This document shows, piece by piece, positions 16,557 to 25,299 of a stretch of DNA of 64,000 bases. Position numbers and translations under genes: made by a program. Position 1 is the stretch's first letter. Every line of letters starts with the position of its first letter. Source of the stretch: Multivorans sp965116445. Its GTDB lineage: Bacteria; Acidobacteriota; Thermoanaerobaculia; Multivoradales; Multivoraceae. The stretch spans positions 2,418,001 through 2,482,000 of the forward strand of contig OZ220688.1 of the NCBI GenBank assembly GCA_965116445.1, given 5' to 3'. The notes under the pieces are model-generated. The model made no database searches, was not told where the DNA came from, and worked only from the letters and a program-made list of their open reading frames with translations.

Positions 16557-17415
16557 CGACAGAACGAATGCCGACAACACCAGTTACCTGCACGGGAAGC
16601 GGCTGACGCGCCGGGAGTTCGGGGCTGTCTCGGCCGGCGCCGGACTGACGATGCTGCTGCCGCGGGCAGCGGACGCCCAGAGCGTCACGGAGTCGGAGAT
16701 CGAGGTCACGACCCCCGACGGCGTCTGCGACAGCTTCTTCGTGCATCCGGCGAGCGGCGCCCATCCGGGCGTCCTGATCTGGCCGGACGCCTTCGGCCTG
16801 CGACCGGCGATGCGACAGATGGCCACGCGCCTCGCCGAATCGGGCCACTCCGTCCTCGTGGTCAACCAGTACTACCGGACGCAGAAGGCGCCGATCGTTG
16901 AAGGGACGGACTTCGGCGCCGCCCGCGCGACGCTGATGCCGCTGATGCGGTCGCTCAACGCGGACACCAACGTGACGGACGCGAAGGCGTTCGTGAGCTT
17001 CCTGGACAGCCAGCCGTCGGTCGACAGCAACCGGAAGATGGGAACGATGGGCTACTGCATGGGCGGTCCGATGACGATGCGTACGGCGGCCGCCATCCCC
17101 GACCGGATCGGCGCCGGCGCCTCCTTCCACGGCGGCGGCCTGGTCACCGACGGTCCCGACAGCCCGCACCTTCTCGTGGAGAAGATGACGGCGCACTACC
17201 TGTTCGCGATCGCGGAGAACGACGACCAGCGCCAGCCCGAGGCCAAGGACGTGCTGCGCGAGACCTTCGAGGCGGCGGGCCTGCCGGCCGAGATCGAGGT
17301 CTACGAAGGCGCGATGCACGGCTGGTGCCCGCCCGACACGCCCGTCTACCACGAGGCCCAGGCGGAACGGGCATGGAGTCGTCTGCTCGCCCTGTTCGAG
17401 CGCGCCCTGGCCTAG
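16549..17415 (+). CDS. Secreted dienelactone hydrolase family protein
   Basis: The 288-residue protein has an N-terminal Tat-like signal (KRLTRREFGAVSAGAGLTML, cleavage near ADAQ), then an alpha/beta-hydrolase of the dienelactone type. The nucleophile is cysteine in GYCMGG (Cys about 169); the catalytic His is in GAMHGW, and an Asp lies in AENDDQ. Cytoplasmic dienelactone hydrolases open lactone rings in chlorocatechol breakdown; exported relatives have broad esterase activity, so the substrate is unknown. ATG 16549 has AAGGAG upstream and overlaps the HEPN stop codon. Confidence 0.88.
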   Translation: MCDDRTNADNTSYLHGKRLTRREFGAVSAGAGLTMLLPRAADAQSVTESEIEVTTPDGVCDSFFVHPASGAHPGVLIWPDAFGLRPAMRQMATRLAESGHSVLVVNQYYRTQKAPIVEGTDFGAARATLMPLMRSLNADTNVTDAKAFVSFLDSQPSVDSNRKMGTMGYCMGGPMTMRTAAAIPDRIGAGASFHGGGLVTDGPDSPHLLVEKMTAHYLFAIAENDDQRQPEAKDVLRETFEAAGLPAEIEVYEGAMHGWCPPDTPVYHEAQAERAWSRLLALFERALA

Positions 17416-17509
17416 CAACTTGGGCCGCAAGAACTGGGTGCGCAGGCCTCAGGGCGGTCTGCCGCGCTGGAGCCGGGCCACGTCATCAGTCTGAGGGCTC
17501 GCATCGACA

Positions 17510-18163
17510 ATGATCACGATCTATCACGTCCCGCGGACCCGTTCGGCCCGCGTCATCTGGCTCTGCGAGGAGCTGAATCTCCCCTACGAAGTCGTCCCGG
17601 TCGACTTCAGCCCGGAGTACCTCAAGTCGGCCGAGTGGCGTCGGCTCAATCCGATCCGCAAGGTGCCGGCGCTGACGGACAAGGACGCGGCGGGCAACCC
17701 CTTCACGATGATCGAGTCCGGCGCGATGGTCCACTACATCCTGGAGCGGTACGGCGAGGGCCGCCTGCAGCCAGCGCCCGGAACACCGGAGAGCGCCCTG
17801 TTCCTGCAATGGTCCTGGTTCGCCGAGGCGAGCCTGGCGCGACCGCTGGGCGACATGGTCCACCACCGTCTGCTGAAGCCGGAAGCGGAGCGCATTCCGG
17901 CCGTGGTCGAGGACGGCCAGCATCGCGCCGAGATCTGCCTCGACGCTGTGGAGGCGGCCCTTGACGGCCGCGACTACCTGCTGGGCAGCGAGTTCTCGGC
18001 CGCCGACATCATGATGGCCTACTCGCTGGCGCTGGCGCAGCGACTCGGAGTCCTGGACGAGCGCTACCCGAACGTCGCCCAGTACATGGAACGGCTGGAG
18101 AGCCGGCCCGGATTCCAGATCGCGTTCGCCGATGGCAAGCGATCGGGGCCCTTGCGCGACTGA
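17510..18163 (+). CDS. Glutathione S-transferase family protein
   Basis: A 217-residue cytosolic GST-like protein. The N-terminal thioredoxin fold (ITIYHVPRTRSARVIWLCEE) has Ser12 or Arg13 in the usual activation position, cis-proline in RKVPALTDKD and the glutathione-binding ESGAMVHYILERY; the C-terminal helical domain includes FSAADIMMAYSLALAQ. It most resembles the small GSTs that detoxify or isomerise electrophiles with glutathione. It stands 94 bp after the dienelactone hydrolase on the same strand and is followed by a degenerate repeat and convergent VapC. Confidence 0.9.
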   Translation: MITIYHVPRTRSARVIWLCEELNLPYEVVPVDFSPEYLKSAEWRRLNPIRKVPALTDKDAAGNPFTMIESGAMVHYILERYGEGRLQPAPGTPESALFLQWSWFAEASLARPLGDMVHHRLLKPEAERIPAVVEDGQHRAEICLDAVEAALDGRDYLLGSEFSAADIMMAYSLALAQRLGVLDERYPNVAQYMERLESRPGFQIAFADGKRSGPLRD

Positions 18164-18191
18164 TCTGACCCCGAAAGCGCCGTTCGGCGCC

Positions 18192-18223
18192 AGATGCCGG
18201 CAAGGCCGCCGGTGCACCCGGTG
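18192..18223 (-). repeat. Degenerate copy of the hairpin repeat
   Basis: AGATGCCGGCAAGGCCGCCG followed by GTGCACCCGGTG is the inverse orientation of the CACTGGGTGCGCCGGC...GCCGGCATC unit with several changes. It lies in the 79-bp gap between two convergent genes, where its hairpin could act as a bidirectional transcription stop. Confidence 0.6.
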
Positions 18224-18242
18224 CGAGCAACGCCGGGAGGGG

Positions 18243-18737
18243 TCACTCGGACGTGAGCCAAGGGCGACGCCTCGGTTCCATCACGATGTCGCCCGCTTCG
18301 CCCGGTCTCCCGGCCAGCGGATGGCGCCAGCGAAGACCCTCGAAGCGCGCGAAGTCCCGGTCCGCCGTCGCGAGTTCGCAGCCGGCCTCCATGACGATCG
18401 CTGCGAGGTAAGCATCGGGCACGAGCTTGGCGGTCGCTGCATGCCGCCTGCAAAGTCCGTCGAAGATCTCCCAGTGCCTCGGACCCGGTCGCACCGGCAC
18501 ACACTGAGGCGGCGCAAGAAGCCTGGCGGCGCTCGCAAGCGCTTCCCGTGTTCCGGTGGGCTCACGGAAGGTCCGGGGGTTGGTCACGATCCTGATGAAG
18601 GAACTCAGCACCATCTCCGACATGCCATAGGCCGGACCCGAGTTCACCAACCAATCGAGCCACTCACGGTACGGTTCATACTCGTCCATGTCCTCGCGGT
18701 GCGCGTAGACGAGCACGTTGACGTCAGGAACGATCAA
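18243..18737 (-). CDS. vapC: VapC-family PIN-domain toxin
   Basis: A 164-residue PIN-domain ribonuclease. The conserved acidic residues are visible: Asp5 in MIVPDVNVLVYAH, a Glu in SEMVLSSFIRI, and the late Asp residues in LVPDAYLAAIVMEAG and LATADRDFARF. The PDAYLAA and ATADRDF motifs are typical of the VapC group acting on tRNA or rRNA. Its start overlaps the antitoxin gene by 14 nt, the usual VapBC coupling. Confidence 0.9.
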   Translation of the reverse strand: MIVPDVNVLVYAHREDMDEYEPYREWLDWLVNSGPAYGMSEMVLSSFIRIVTNPRTFREPTGTREALASAARLLAPPQCVPVRPGPRHWEIFDGLCRRHAATAKLVPDAYLAAIVMEAGCELATADRDFARFEGLRWRHPLAGRPGEAGDIVMEPRRRPWLTSE

Positions 18738-18990
18738 CCACTTCCAGAAAGCGCTCGCAGTCCATCAGGTCGAGCTGATCCGTCAGCCGGTCGCTCCTCA
18801 CACCGGGTTGCAGACCGCCCTTACCGCCGGTCAGCAACTCGACCCGCTTCGCCGGCGCCCGCCCCTCGCCACGTACCAACACCTCCCGGAGCCCCTCGTC
18901 GATCAGGGACGTCAGCGTCCGCCCCGTGCGAGCCGCATAGCGCTTCGCTTCCGCAAGAAGTTCGTCGTCAAGCCGCACGGTGGTTCGCAT
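18724..18990 (-). CDS. vapB: VapB-type ribbon-helix-helix antitoxin
   Basis: An 88-residue protein opening MRTTVRLDDELLAEAKRYAA, a ribbon-helix-helix DNA-binding domain, with a C-terminal toxin-binding tail (DLMDCERFLEVVDRS). ATG 18990 is chosen because the ribbon-helix-helix family starts with this strand; the frame is open to 19026. It lies upstream of and overlaps the VapC gene. The pair would repress its own promoter, probably in the ~30 bp before the start and into the end of the divergent-strand methylase region. Confidence 0.85.
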   Translation of the reverse strand: MRTTVRLDDELLAEAKRYAARTGRTLTSLIDEGLREVLVRGEGRAPAKRVELLTGGKGGLQPGVRSDRLTDQLDLMDCERFLEVVDRS

Positions 18991-19022
18991 GCCGGTGACG
19001 CTATGCTCTGTATGTCCGTATG

Positions 19023-20078
19023 TCAACCGGTCGACGCTTGCACGTTGAACTCAGGCAGTTCCTCCGGCGACACGACGTACAGGTACTCCTTGTTCCGCAG
19101 ACGCCCCACGCGGCCGACCTTCTCGCCGCGCGGGTTGAAGATGCCGATCCGGGCGCCTACATACCGCCTGTAGTCGCTCTCGATCACCTGAACCTCGCCG
19201 CGCCGGGCCAGGATCGCCTCCATCTCCTCGCGGCCGATGAAGCCTTCGTCACTGAAGGAAACGAGGAGGTACGGCGCCCGCACCCGGTCCACGATCCGCT
19301 CCCAGGCGGCGCGGAACTTCCTCTTGCTGTTGAAGTCGCTCTTCCGCTCCCGGCAGTCGACCCGCTTGCAGGCGACGCCGTAGTGCTCGGGCTTGTCCCA
19401 GAGCACCAGGCTCTCCCAGACGTGGTAGTTGCCCAGGTAGCTGTGCTGGTTGTAGGGCGGGTCAAGGTAGGCGATGTCCGCCTCCAGCACGTCCACCGCG
19501 TCTGCGGCGCCCATGCGGTGCGCTCCGCCCTTGCCCGCGGCGGCGCGCGGAGCGATCTCCGGCAGCCGCAGCTCCAGGTCGCGTAGAGCCCGCGGGGCCC
19601 ACTGCTTGAGATACGCCATCTGCACGCCCGTCGTGCTGTCGACCCGGTCGGCGGCCTCCATGAGCGACACGAGCACGATCGCCCGGAGTTCCGGGTCGAG
19701 TTCCTTGCGCTCGATCTCCTCGCGGATCGCGTCGACCCGGGCGCCGTTCTTCGGTTGCAGGTAGCGGCTCTTCTCGCAGAAGACCTCCGTGAAGTACCCA
19801 GCCGACGGCGGCAGTCGGTTGAACTCGTCGATGAGCAGCCTCGCCTGCCGGAGCTGCTCTGCCGTGCCGTCGGCTTCCACGTAGCAGCGGGCGATCGTCT
19901 CGCCGCAGGCCAGGTAGTCGTTCGCCAGCACGCGGTACTGCCGCCGCTTCAGCGCGTCGCCCACCCTCGACGTGCCCGAGAACAGGTCGAGCACCGTGCA
20001 GGCGGGCTGAAGGCGTTCCACGACCTCCGTGATCAACGGCACGAACTGCCGCTTGGAACCGAGGTACTTGATGGGCAT
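19023..20078 (-). CDS. D12-class N6-adenine DNA methyltransferase (orphan)
   Basis: A 351-residue methylase with the AdoMet-binding motif TVLDLFSGTSRVGDAL (around residue 28-43), NDYLACGETIARCY and the catalytic DPPYN near 206 followed by QHSYLGNYHVWE. The opening MPIKYLGSKRQ is typical of the Dam/D12 group. The target sequence cannot be predicted. No restriction endonuclease gene is adjacent, so it is either a solitary regulatory or maintenance methylase or the remnant of a restriction-modification system. It follows the PQQ propeller gene by 48 bp on the same strand. Confidence 0.88.
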   Translation of the reverse strand: MPIKYLGSKRQFVPLITEVVERLQPACTVLDLFSGTSRVGDALKRRQYRVLANDYLACGETIARCYVEADGTAEQLRQARLLIDEFNRLPPSAGYFTEVFCEKSRYLQPKNGARVDAIREEIERKELDPELRAIVLVSLMEAADRVDSTTGVQMAYLKQWAPRALRDLELRLPEIAPRAAAGKGGAHRMGAADAVDVLEADIAYLDPPYNQHSYLGNYHVWESLVLWDKPEHYGVACKRVDCRERKSDFNSKRKFRAAWERIVDRVRAPYLLVSFSDEGFIGREEMEAILARRGEVQVIESDYRRYVGARIGIFNPRGEKVGRVGRLRNKEYLYVVSPEELPEFNVQASTG

Positions 20079-20126
20079 CCGGATCTGCGCCCTATCCCCC
20101 GTCGGCGCTGTCCGGAGCCCAGCCCG

Positions 20127-21446
20127 TCAGGGAGACGAAACGTCGTAGGCCAACAGTTCGTCCCAGTTGCGGACGTAGAGGACGCCGTTGCTGACCACCG
20201 GATGAGCCCAGCTCGGGCGGCCGCGGTCGTCCACGTCGAAGCGGCCGAGCTCCGCGTAACCCTCGGGGGTCGCTTCCGCCAGACCGGCCAGGTGCCTCTC
20301 GCCGAGCAGAAAGAGCTTGCCGTCCGCGAGAACGAGCGAACCCTTGCTGACGCTGCGGTCTCTCCAGACCGTTTCGCCGGTCTCGAAGTCCACGCACGCA
20401 AGGACGCTGCCGAAGAACCCGTAGAGATGTCCCTCGTAGAGCACGACGCCGCCGTGGTGGTTCCGGAGGCGCGACTCGAACCACGCCTCGGCCGTGCTCA
20501 CGTTGTCGCCGGCGACCCGCAGGCGGAGCGCGCCGCCGCCGGTGCCGTAGTCCGAGGTGTAGAAGACGAGGCCATTCGCGTAGATTGGCGTCGCCGCGTT
20601 CGCCGTGCGGTTCGCCGGCTCCCGGTAGTGCCAGAGCAGTTCGCCGTCCGCGGCCCGTACGCCGACGCCGGCCCGTGCCGTGAAGCCGATGATCGCCCGC
20701 AGCGGCTCGCCGCCGCCTTCCAGGTCGACGGCGATCAACGAGGAGTAGCCGGTCCGATCGGTCAGGCCGGCGCTGGTCCAGGTCACAGCACCCGTCTCAC
20801 GGTCGAGCGCGGCGATCGCGCCGCCCTCGCCTCCCGGCATCACGACGACCCAGTCGCCCTCGATCAGGGGCGACTCGCTGATCCCCCAACTGATGTTGCG
20901 CTGATCGAAGTCCCGGAGGATGTTCCGCTGCCAACGCACCGACCCGTCCGCCAGGGCAACGCGGGCCAGATCGCCCATGCCGGTCAGGACGTAGAGCGAG
21001 TCGCCGGCTACCGTCGGCGTACCGCGCGGGCCGTTGCCGCGGCTGTCCCGCAACCGCGGACCGAGTTCGCGTTCCCAGCGGACGCTGCCGTCAGGCGCGT
21101 CGAGGGCGAACACGAGGCTACGACCTCCCCGCGTGCCCTGGACGTAGAGCAAGCCGTCGACCACAGCCACCGCGCCAAAGCCCTCGCCCAGACCGTCGAT
21201 GCGCCACAGCAACGGCGGCCCCCCGGCCGGCCAGCGATCCGCAAGGCCCGTCTCGGTCGACACGCCGTCCCGTCGCGGCCCCCGCCACTGCGGCCAGTCC
21301 TCGGCGGCGACCGGGGGCGCCGGCGCGCATAGCGCGAGCAGGCACAGGCAGACGGCGGCTGACACGACGGGGCGAAGGCCGACCGGCTGCGCCGACGTCC
21401 CCGTCGGCCTCGGGACCGGGCGCGATCCGTTCCGCGGCAACTTCAT
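20127..21446 (-). CDS. Secreted PQQ/BamB-like beta-propeller protein
   Basis: The 439-residue product has an N-terminal export signal ending LCAPAPPVAAED and then the hallmark DWPQWRGPRRDGVS, with repeated blades such as LLYVQGTRGGRSLVFALD, SLYVLTGMGD and VACVDFETGETVWRDR-like segments. This is the PQQ-like propeller family abundant in Acidobacteriota and Planctomycetota; most members have no shown enzymatic activity and may not bind PQQ. It is probably periplasmic. Start ATG 21446 gives a long n-region; no closer Met fits better. Confidence 0.85.
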   Translation of the reverse strand: MKLPRNGSRPVPRPTGTSAQPVGLRPVVSAAVCLCLLALCAPAPPVAAEDWPQWRGPRRDGVSTETGLADRWPAGGPPLLWRIDGLGEGFGAVAVVDGLLYVQGTRGGRSLVFALDAPDGSVRWERELGPRLRDSRGNGPRGTPTVAGDSLYVLTGMGDLARVALADGSVRWQRNILRDFDQRNISWGISESPLIEGDWVVVMPGGEGGAIAALDRETGAVTWTSAGLTDRTGYSSLIAVDLEGGGEPLRAIIGFTARAGVGVRAADGELLWHYREPANRTANAATPIYANGLVFYTSDYGTGGGALRLRVAGDNVSTAEAWFESRLRNHHGGVVLYEGHLYGFFGSVLACVDFETGETVWRDRSVSKGSLVLADGKLFLLGERHLAGLAEATPEGYAELGRFDVDDRGRPSWAHPVVSNGVLYVRNWDELLAYDVSSP

Positions 21447-21534
21447 CGCTCGGACACTCTGCTCCGTCGAGGCCTTTGGGTCAACCGTCCTGCCTCCGCC
21501 CGCACGCCTCGGAGGACCGGCACGGCAACACTCG

Positions 21535-22815
21535 TCAGCTCTTCTTCCGCGGCGGTTGCAAGAAGAACGCGACCACCGAGCCGGTCAGGGTCACTGCGGC
21601 GATCGCAAGGAAGGGCACGGCATAGCTGCCCCAGGCGTCGAACGCCAAGCCGGCGAGGAAAGGAACGAGTGCGCCGAAGGGTGCGCCGATCGCGAACCGT
21701 GTGCCCGTCGTCGTGGCGAAGGCCCGACGTCCGAAGAAGCTGGCGAAGGTCGCAGCCTGGCTGATGTAGGCCATACCGAATCCCAGGCCGAGAAGGACGA
21801 GCGCGACGCGCACCGTCCACGGCGTGCCAGCGAGGAGAAAGAGCGCCATGCCCGCGCCCTCCAGGGCAAGAGCGAAGCCAAGAAGACGCGGAGGTCGAAT
21901 GAGGTCGCCCAGGGCGCCTGCCACCCGGCCGCCGGTGCTGCAGAGAATCATCAGGCCAAGCAGAGCCGCCACTGACGCATCGCCGAATCCGACGTCGCGC
22001 AGATGAAGCCCGCCATGGGCGTTCACGACGCCCCAGGGAACGGCGTAACCGAGCCCGCAAAGCACCATCAGCGCGAACTGCGGCGTCCGGAGCGCCTCGC
22101 CCGCAGTCCAGTCGCCGCCGCCCGAAGGCTCGGCTCCAACGGCCGTCGCCTTCAGTTCGGCCAGAGTACGGGCGCCGTCGCGGAGTTGCCCCAACGACTC
22201 CGGTCGATTGCGAATGGCCAGGAAGGACAGAACGCCGAGAACGCAGCAAAGTACGGAGATGACTTCCCAGCCTTCGCGCCAGGTTCCTCCCCTACCCAGG
22301 AGAGCGGCGTCGAAGGCCAGAATCAGCGGTCCTACCAGACCGGCGGCGGTCAACAGGAACGCCAACGCGCTGGCTCGCCATCGAAGGAACCAGTTCGTGG
22401 CCAGCGTCTGAGTCGGCAGCACCGTCGTGAACGTGTGGGTCAATCCGGCGAACAGACCGAAGAACAGCAGAACGTCCCACCGATCCTGAGCCCGGCTCGT
22501 CAAGCAGTAGGCGCCGGCCACCACCAGAAAGCCGAGCGTGTACACGGACCGCGGCCCAAAGCGGGTCAGGCAAACTCCAATCAGAGGCGCAACCACGCCG
22601 CCGAAGAACGACCAGAGCCCGAACGCCAGACCGCTGTCCGCACGGGTCAGCCCCAACTCTGCATTCATCCCAGCGGCGAAGAAGCCCCAACTGTAGAAGG
22701 GCGCAGCGCCCAGGCCGTAGATGAGCCAGGCTAACGGCAGCATCCGCCAGCCATAGAAGCCCCAGTTGATTCCAGGCGTCCCGCCGGCGTCGGGGCCGCG
22801 GCCGAGGCCGCTCAT
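21535..22815 (-). CDS. Major facilitator superfamily transporter
   Basis: A 426-residue inner-membrane carrier with 12 predicted hydrophobic segments. MFS motif A-like loops are seen in GVCLTRFGPRSVYTLG between helices 2 and 3 and GALGDLIRPPRLLG in the second half. The pattern FYSWGFFAAGMNAELGLTRA, with TQTLATNWFLRWRASAL, resembles the monocarboxylate/oxalate-formate antiporter-like group. Substrate unknown. ATG 22815 is preferred (GGGGAC upstream); the frame opens earlier through the hairpin repeats. Confidence 0.9.
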   Translation of the reverse strand: MSGLGRGPDAGGTPGINWGFYGWRMLPLAWLIYGLGAAPFYSWGFFAAGMNAELGLTRADSGLAFGLWSFFGGVVAPLIGVCLTRFGPRSVYTLGFLVVAGAYCLTSRAQDRWDVLLFFGLFAGLTHTFTTVLPTQTLATNWFLRWRASALAFLLTAAGLVGPLILAFDAALLGRGGTWREGWEVISVLCCVLGVLSFLAIRNRPESLGQLRDGARTLAELKATAVGAEPSGGGDWTAGEALRTPQFALMVLCGLGYAVPWGVVNAHGGLHLRDVGFGDASVAALLGLMILCSTGGRVAGALGDLIRPPRLLGFALALEGAGMALFLLAGTPWTVRVALVLLGLGFGMAYISQAATFASFFGRRAFATTTGTRFAIGAPFGALVPFLAGLAFDAWGSYAVPFLAIAAVTLTGSVVAFFLQPPRKKS

Positions 22816-22903
22816 CGTGTCCCCGATGCCGACCCGGACCGCCCGTCGTCTCGCCGCAGCCGATTCATCATGGTCGCCGCTCCGCGGCGCGTCTTCTCCC
22901 GGA

Positions 22904-22982
22904 AGCCGGCGGGGACGCCGGCGCACCCAGTGGGAGGCGTCCGGGAGACTCGGGGCCGGCGGGGACGCCGGCGGACCCAGTG
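22904..22982 (-). repeat. Two tandem copies of the hairpin repeat
   Basis: GCCGGCGGGGACGCCGGCGC with ACCCAGTG at about 22904-22932, and GCCGGCGGGGACGCCGGCGG with ACCCAGTG at about 22955-22982, both in inverse orientation to the CACTGGGTGCGCC unit. Each has GCCGGC/GCCGGC arms around GGGGAC. They fill most of the gap between the MFS gene start and the end of the upstream GST-like gene; the rest of that gap shows no gene. Confidence 0.85.
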
Positions 22983-23023
22983 AATAATGTCCTGGAGCCT
23001 GAGGGCCGACATGCCGAATCCGA

Positions 23024-24073
23024 CTAGGACGCCGGATTCCCGCTGGCCACGAGTGGTTCGCAGCCGGTGCCTTCGAGCAACCCGTCGACCGCCGACCGGT
23101 CTTCGACCGACAACTCCCCGTACCGCTCGCGCAGCCACATCAGGCACTTGCCCTGGTAGGGGAACGGCTTCTGCACCCAGGGCCGACCGTCTATCTCGCA
23201 CTCGACGCGTTCGGCGCCGGCCATCAGCGCCTTCGCGTTCGCGAGCAGGAACGGTGCGTAGACGCGGCCGACTTCGCCCAGGAGCGCGCGCAGGGTGGCG
23301 GGCAGTTCGCTGTCGATCCAGTCGTCCTCGGTCGGTTCAAGACCCGAAAGGTCCTCGACCCGGTCGACCCAGGCATACACGCGCGGCGCCACCTCCAGGG
23401 TGAGGGCCATCGGCGTCGGGTCGAAGGCCGCGAGCTGGGTCAACTGGCCGAAGAACGCGAAGTCGGAGGCGCCAGGCCGGTTTCCCATCAGGAACGGCCG
23501 CTCAGTCAGATGGTCCCGGAACAGCTCCAGAATCCGGCGGTAGCTGGCCTCGATCACCGGAAGCGTCGTCTCGTTCGATCCCACGACCCAGAGCCGGGAG
23601 ATCTGGCGCTCGGCAACCGTCTTCGCGGCCTGCTGGAAGTCCTCTTCGGGACCTTCCACCCGCCGCCAGCGGGGCAGGATCTGGCCAGCCTTCTCGATGT
23701 CCGCCTCGTAGACCCAGCGATAGTGGAACATCGCCTTCGTCAGCCACTCGTCGCCGAAGTCCTCGAGCAGGTAATCGATGAAGGCGGTCACCGGGGCCGA
23801 CGGGACGACCGCACGTCCCTCGAACTCCCGCTCGAAGCGCCGGATCAGCGGCGTGGAATCGACGACCGCCTCGACCTCGCCGTCCGCGTTCGGCAGATAG
23901 AAGGTCGGCAGCAACCGCACCTTGGCCGCCGGCAGATCCTCGCGACCGTCGGCGCCCGAGATCAGAAAGCGATACGGGATGCGCCGGTAGCGCAGCACCG
24001 CACGCATCTTCCGCGTATAGGGCGACCCGGGGGCGCCCATGAAGGTGAGAGGCTGCGGTGCTGGTTCGGACAT
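23024..24073 (-). CDS. Glutathione S-transferase-like protein, long form
   Basis: A 349-residue protein with a thioredoxin-fold N-terminus (FMGAPGSPYTRKMRAVLRYR, Ser/Pro at the catalytic position, then LLPTFYLPNADGEVEAVVDS TPLIR as the glutathione site) and a GST helical domain (FLMGNRPGASDFAFFGQLTQ). The C-terminal ~100 residues extend beyond a normal GST (PFLLANAKALMAGAERVECE, then GRPWVQKPFPYQGKCLMWL). Related long proteins are annotated only as GST family. It is likely cytoplasmic; the substrate is unknown. Confidence 0.88.
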   Translation of the reverse strand: MSEPAPQPLTFMGAPGSPYTRKMRAVLRYRRIPYRFLISGADGREDLPAAKVRLLPTFYLPNADGEVEAVVDSTPLIRRFEREFEGRAVVPSAPVTAFIDYLLEDFGDEWLTKAMFHYRWVYEADIEKAGQILPRWRRVEGPEEDFQQAAKTVAERQISRLWVVGSNETTLPVIEASYRRILELFRDHLTERPFLMGNRPGASDFAFFGQLTQLAAFDPTPMALTLEVAPRVYAWVDRVEDLSGLEPTEDDWIDSELPATLRALLGEVGRVYAPFLLANAKALMAGAERVECEIDGRPWVQKPFPYQGKCLMWLRERYGELSVEDRSAVDGLLEGTGCEPLVASGNPAS

Positions 24074-24111
24074 CAGGAACGGCGATGGATCATACCGCTC
24101 CCCCGGAACTC

Positions 24112-24630
24112 CTACGAATCGCTGTTCCAGAGTTCCCGGGCCACGAGCCAGCGACCGTCCGGCTCACGCCGCATCAGGCGCATCCAGTTGCCCTCCATCT
24201 CCGACGGATCCGAACCGTCCTTCGGGGTGGTGATCAAGGCGAAGGTCCCGCGGACCGACGCCAGCTCGCCACTGAACTCCGTCTCTTCGACATGGACCTG
24301 CACCTCGATATCGGCGACCTCGAAGCCTCCCTCCAGGCTCTGGCGAATCGCTTCCCTGCCTCGAATCTCCGGCGCGTCCGGCGGCATGCGTACGCCATCC
24401 GACGAGTACAGAGCCGCCACCGCGTCCGCATCGCTGTTGTTGATCGCGACCATGAAGTCGCCAACCAGCGCATTGAGGGCCCGCTCGTCGCCGATGCTCG
24501 GTTCCACCGCGACCGGGTCCTCCGCAGCTTCTTCCTCGGCCGCGGGACAGGCGATCACGAAGACGCCGGCCAACAGAATCGCCAGAAGGCGCATGTCGAG
24601 GCGCCAGCGCAACTGAGTCGTGTTCTTCAT
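24112..24630 (-). CDS. DUF4440/SnoaL-like lipoprotein
   Basis: A 172-residue protein with a lipoprotein signal (LLAILLAGVFVIAC, lipobox VIAC) and an acidic spacer (PAAEEEAAEDP), then an NTF2-like domain (LVGDFMVAINNSDADAVAAL YSSDG, and SVRGTFALITTPKDG). ATG 24630 has GGAGG upstream. It starts only 4 bp after the related gene at 24635-25159 ends, so the two are a tandem duplication transcribed together. Ligand or reaction unknown; periplasmic localisation is expected. Confidence 0.85.
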   Translation of the reverse strand: MKNTTQLRWRLDMRLLAILLAGVFVIACPAAEEEAAEDPVAVEPSIGDERALNALVGDFMVAINNSDADAVAALYSSDGVRMPPDAPEIRGREAIRQSLEGGFEVADIEVQVHVEETEFSGELASVRGTFALITTPKDGSDPSEMEGNWMRLMRREPDGRWLVARELWNSDS

Positions 24631-24634
24631 CGGT

Positions 24635-25159
24635 TCACTCCTCCTCCGGCATCGCCGGCATCTGACCGGGTGGGTGGCTCCGGTTCGAGATCTCGCGCGC
24701 AATCAACCAGGATCCGTCCTCCTGGCGCCGCATCACATCCATCCACTTCCCCACTTCCTGGTAGACCTCGGAGGGGGCATCACTGGGCGAGACGCTCAGG
24801 GCGTAGGTGCCTCGAACGAACGCCAGATCACCGCTGTATTCGCTCTCGTCGACGCGAAGCTGCATGTCCCAGTTGGTGTCCGCGTAATCGGCGGCGGCAA
24901 AGAGACGGATCGCGTCGCGGCCGACCTTCGCCTTGCTGTTCGTCTGCATCCGGATCGCGTCTTCCGTGTAGAGCACGGCCAGACCATCCGCGTCGCCCCG
25001 GTTCACCGCCTGCAGGTACTTGGCGGCGAGTTCGCTCAACGCCGCTTCGTTCTCGGCCACCGGATCCACCTCGGGGACGGGCGCCTCTTCTTCCGGCGGC
25101 GCCGCACAGCCCGCGGCGAGAATCAGGACCGAGCAGAGCACGACGGTGGCACGGTTCAT
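24635..25159 (-). CDS. DUF4440/SnoaL-like lipoprotein, tandem paralogue
   Basis: A 174-residue lipoprotein (VVLCSVLILAAGCAAPPEEE, lipobox AAGC) with an NTF2-like domain (LAAKYLQAVNRGDADGLAVL, EDAIRMQTNSKAKVGRDAIR, FVRGTYALSVSPSDAP). It aligns along its length with the downstream gene, including the DADG/DADA and VRGT positions. ATG 25159 with GAGGAA upstream is chosen over the open frame to 25318. It diverges from the nuclease/esterase fusion gene across 140 bp. Confidence 0.85.
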   Translation of the reverse strand: MNRATVVLCSVLILAAGCAAPPEEEAPVPEVDPVAENEAALSELAAKYLQAVNRGDADGLAVLYTEDAIRMQTNSKAKVGRDAIRLFAAADYADTNWDMQLRVDESEYSGDLAFVRGTYALSVSPSDAPSEVYQEVGKWMDVMRRQEDGSWLIAREISNRSHPPGQMPAMPEEE

Positions 25160-25299
25160 CCGGAGGATTCCTCTAAAACCCACTCCGGACCTCCTTTCCG
25201 CGGCAGAGCCGCAAAGTGTTGCTCGTTCGTCTGTAACCTCTAGGGTAGCACCCGGATTCCGGCTGGGTTGCCGCCGCGGCGCATAGTCTCCCTGCTGTC

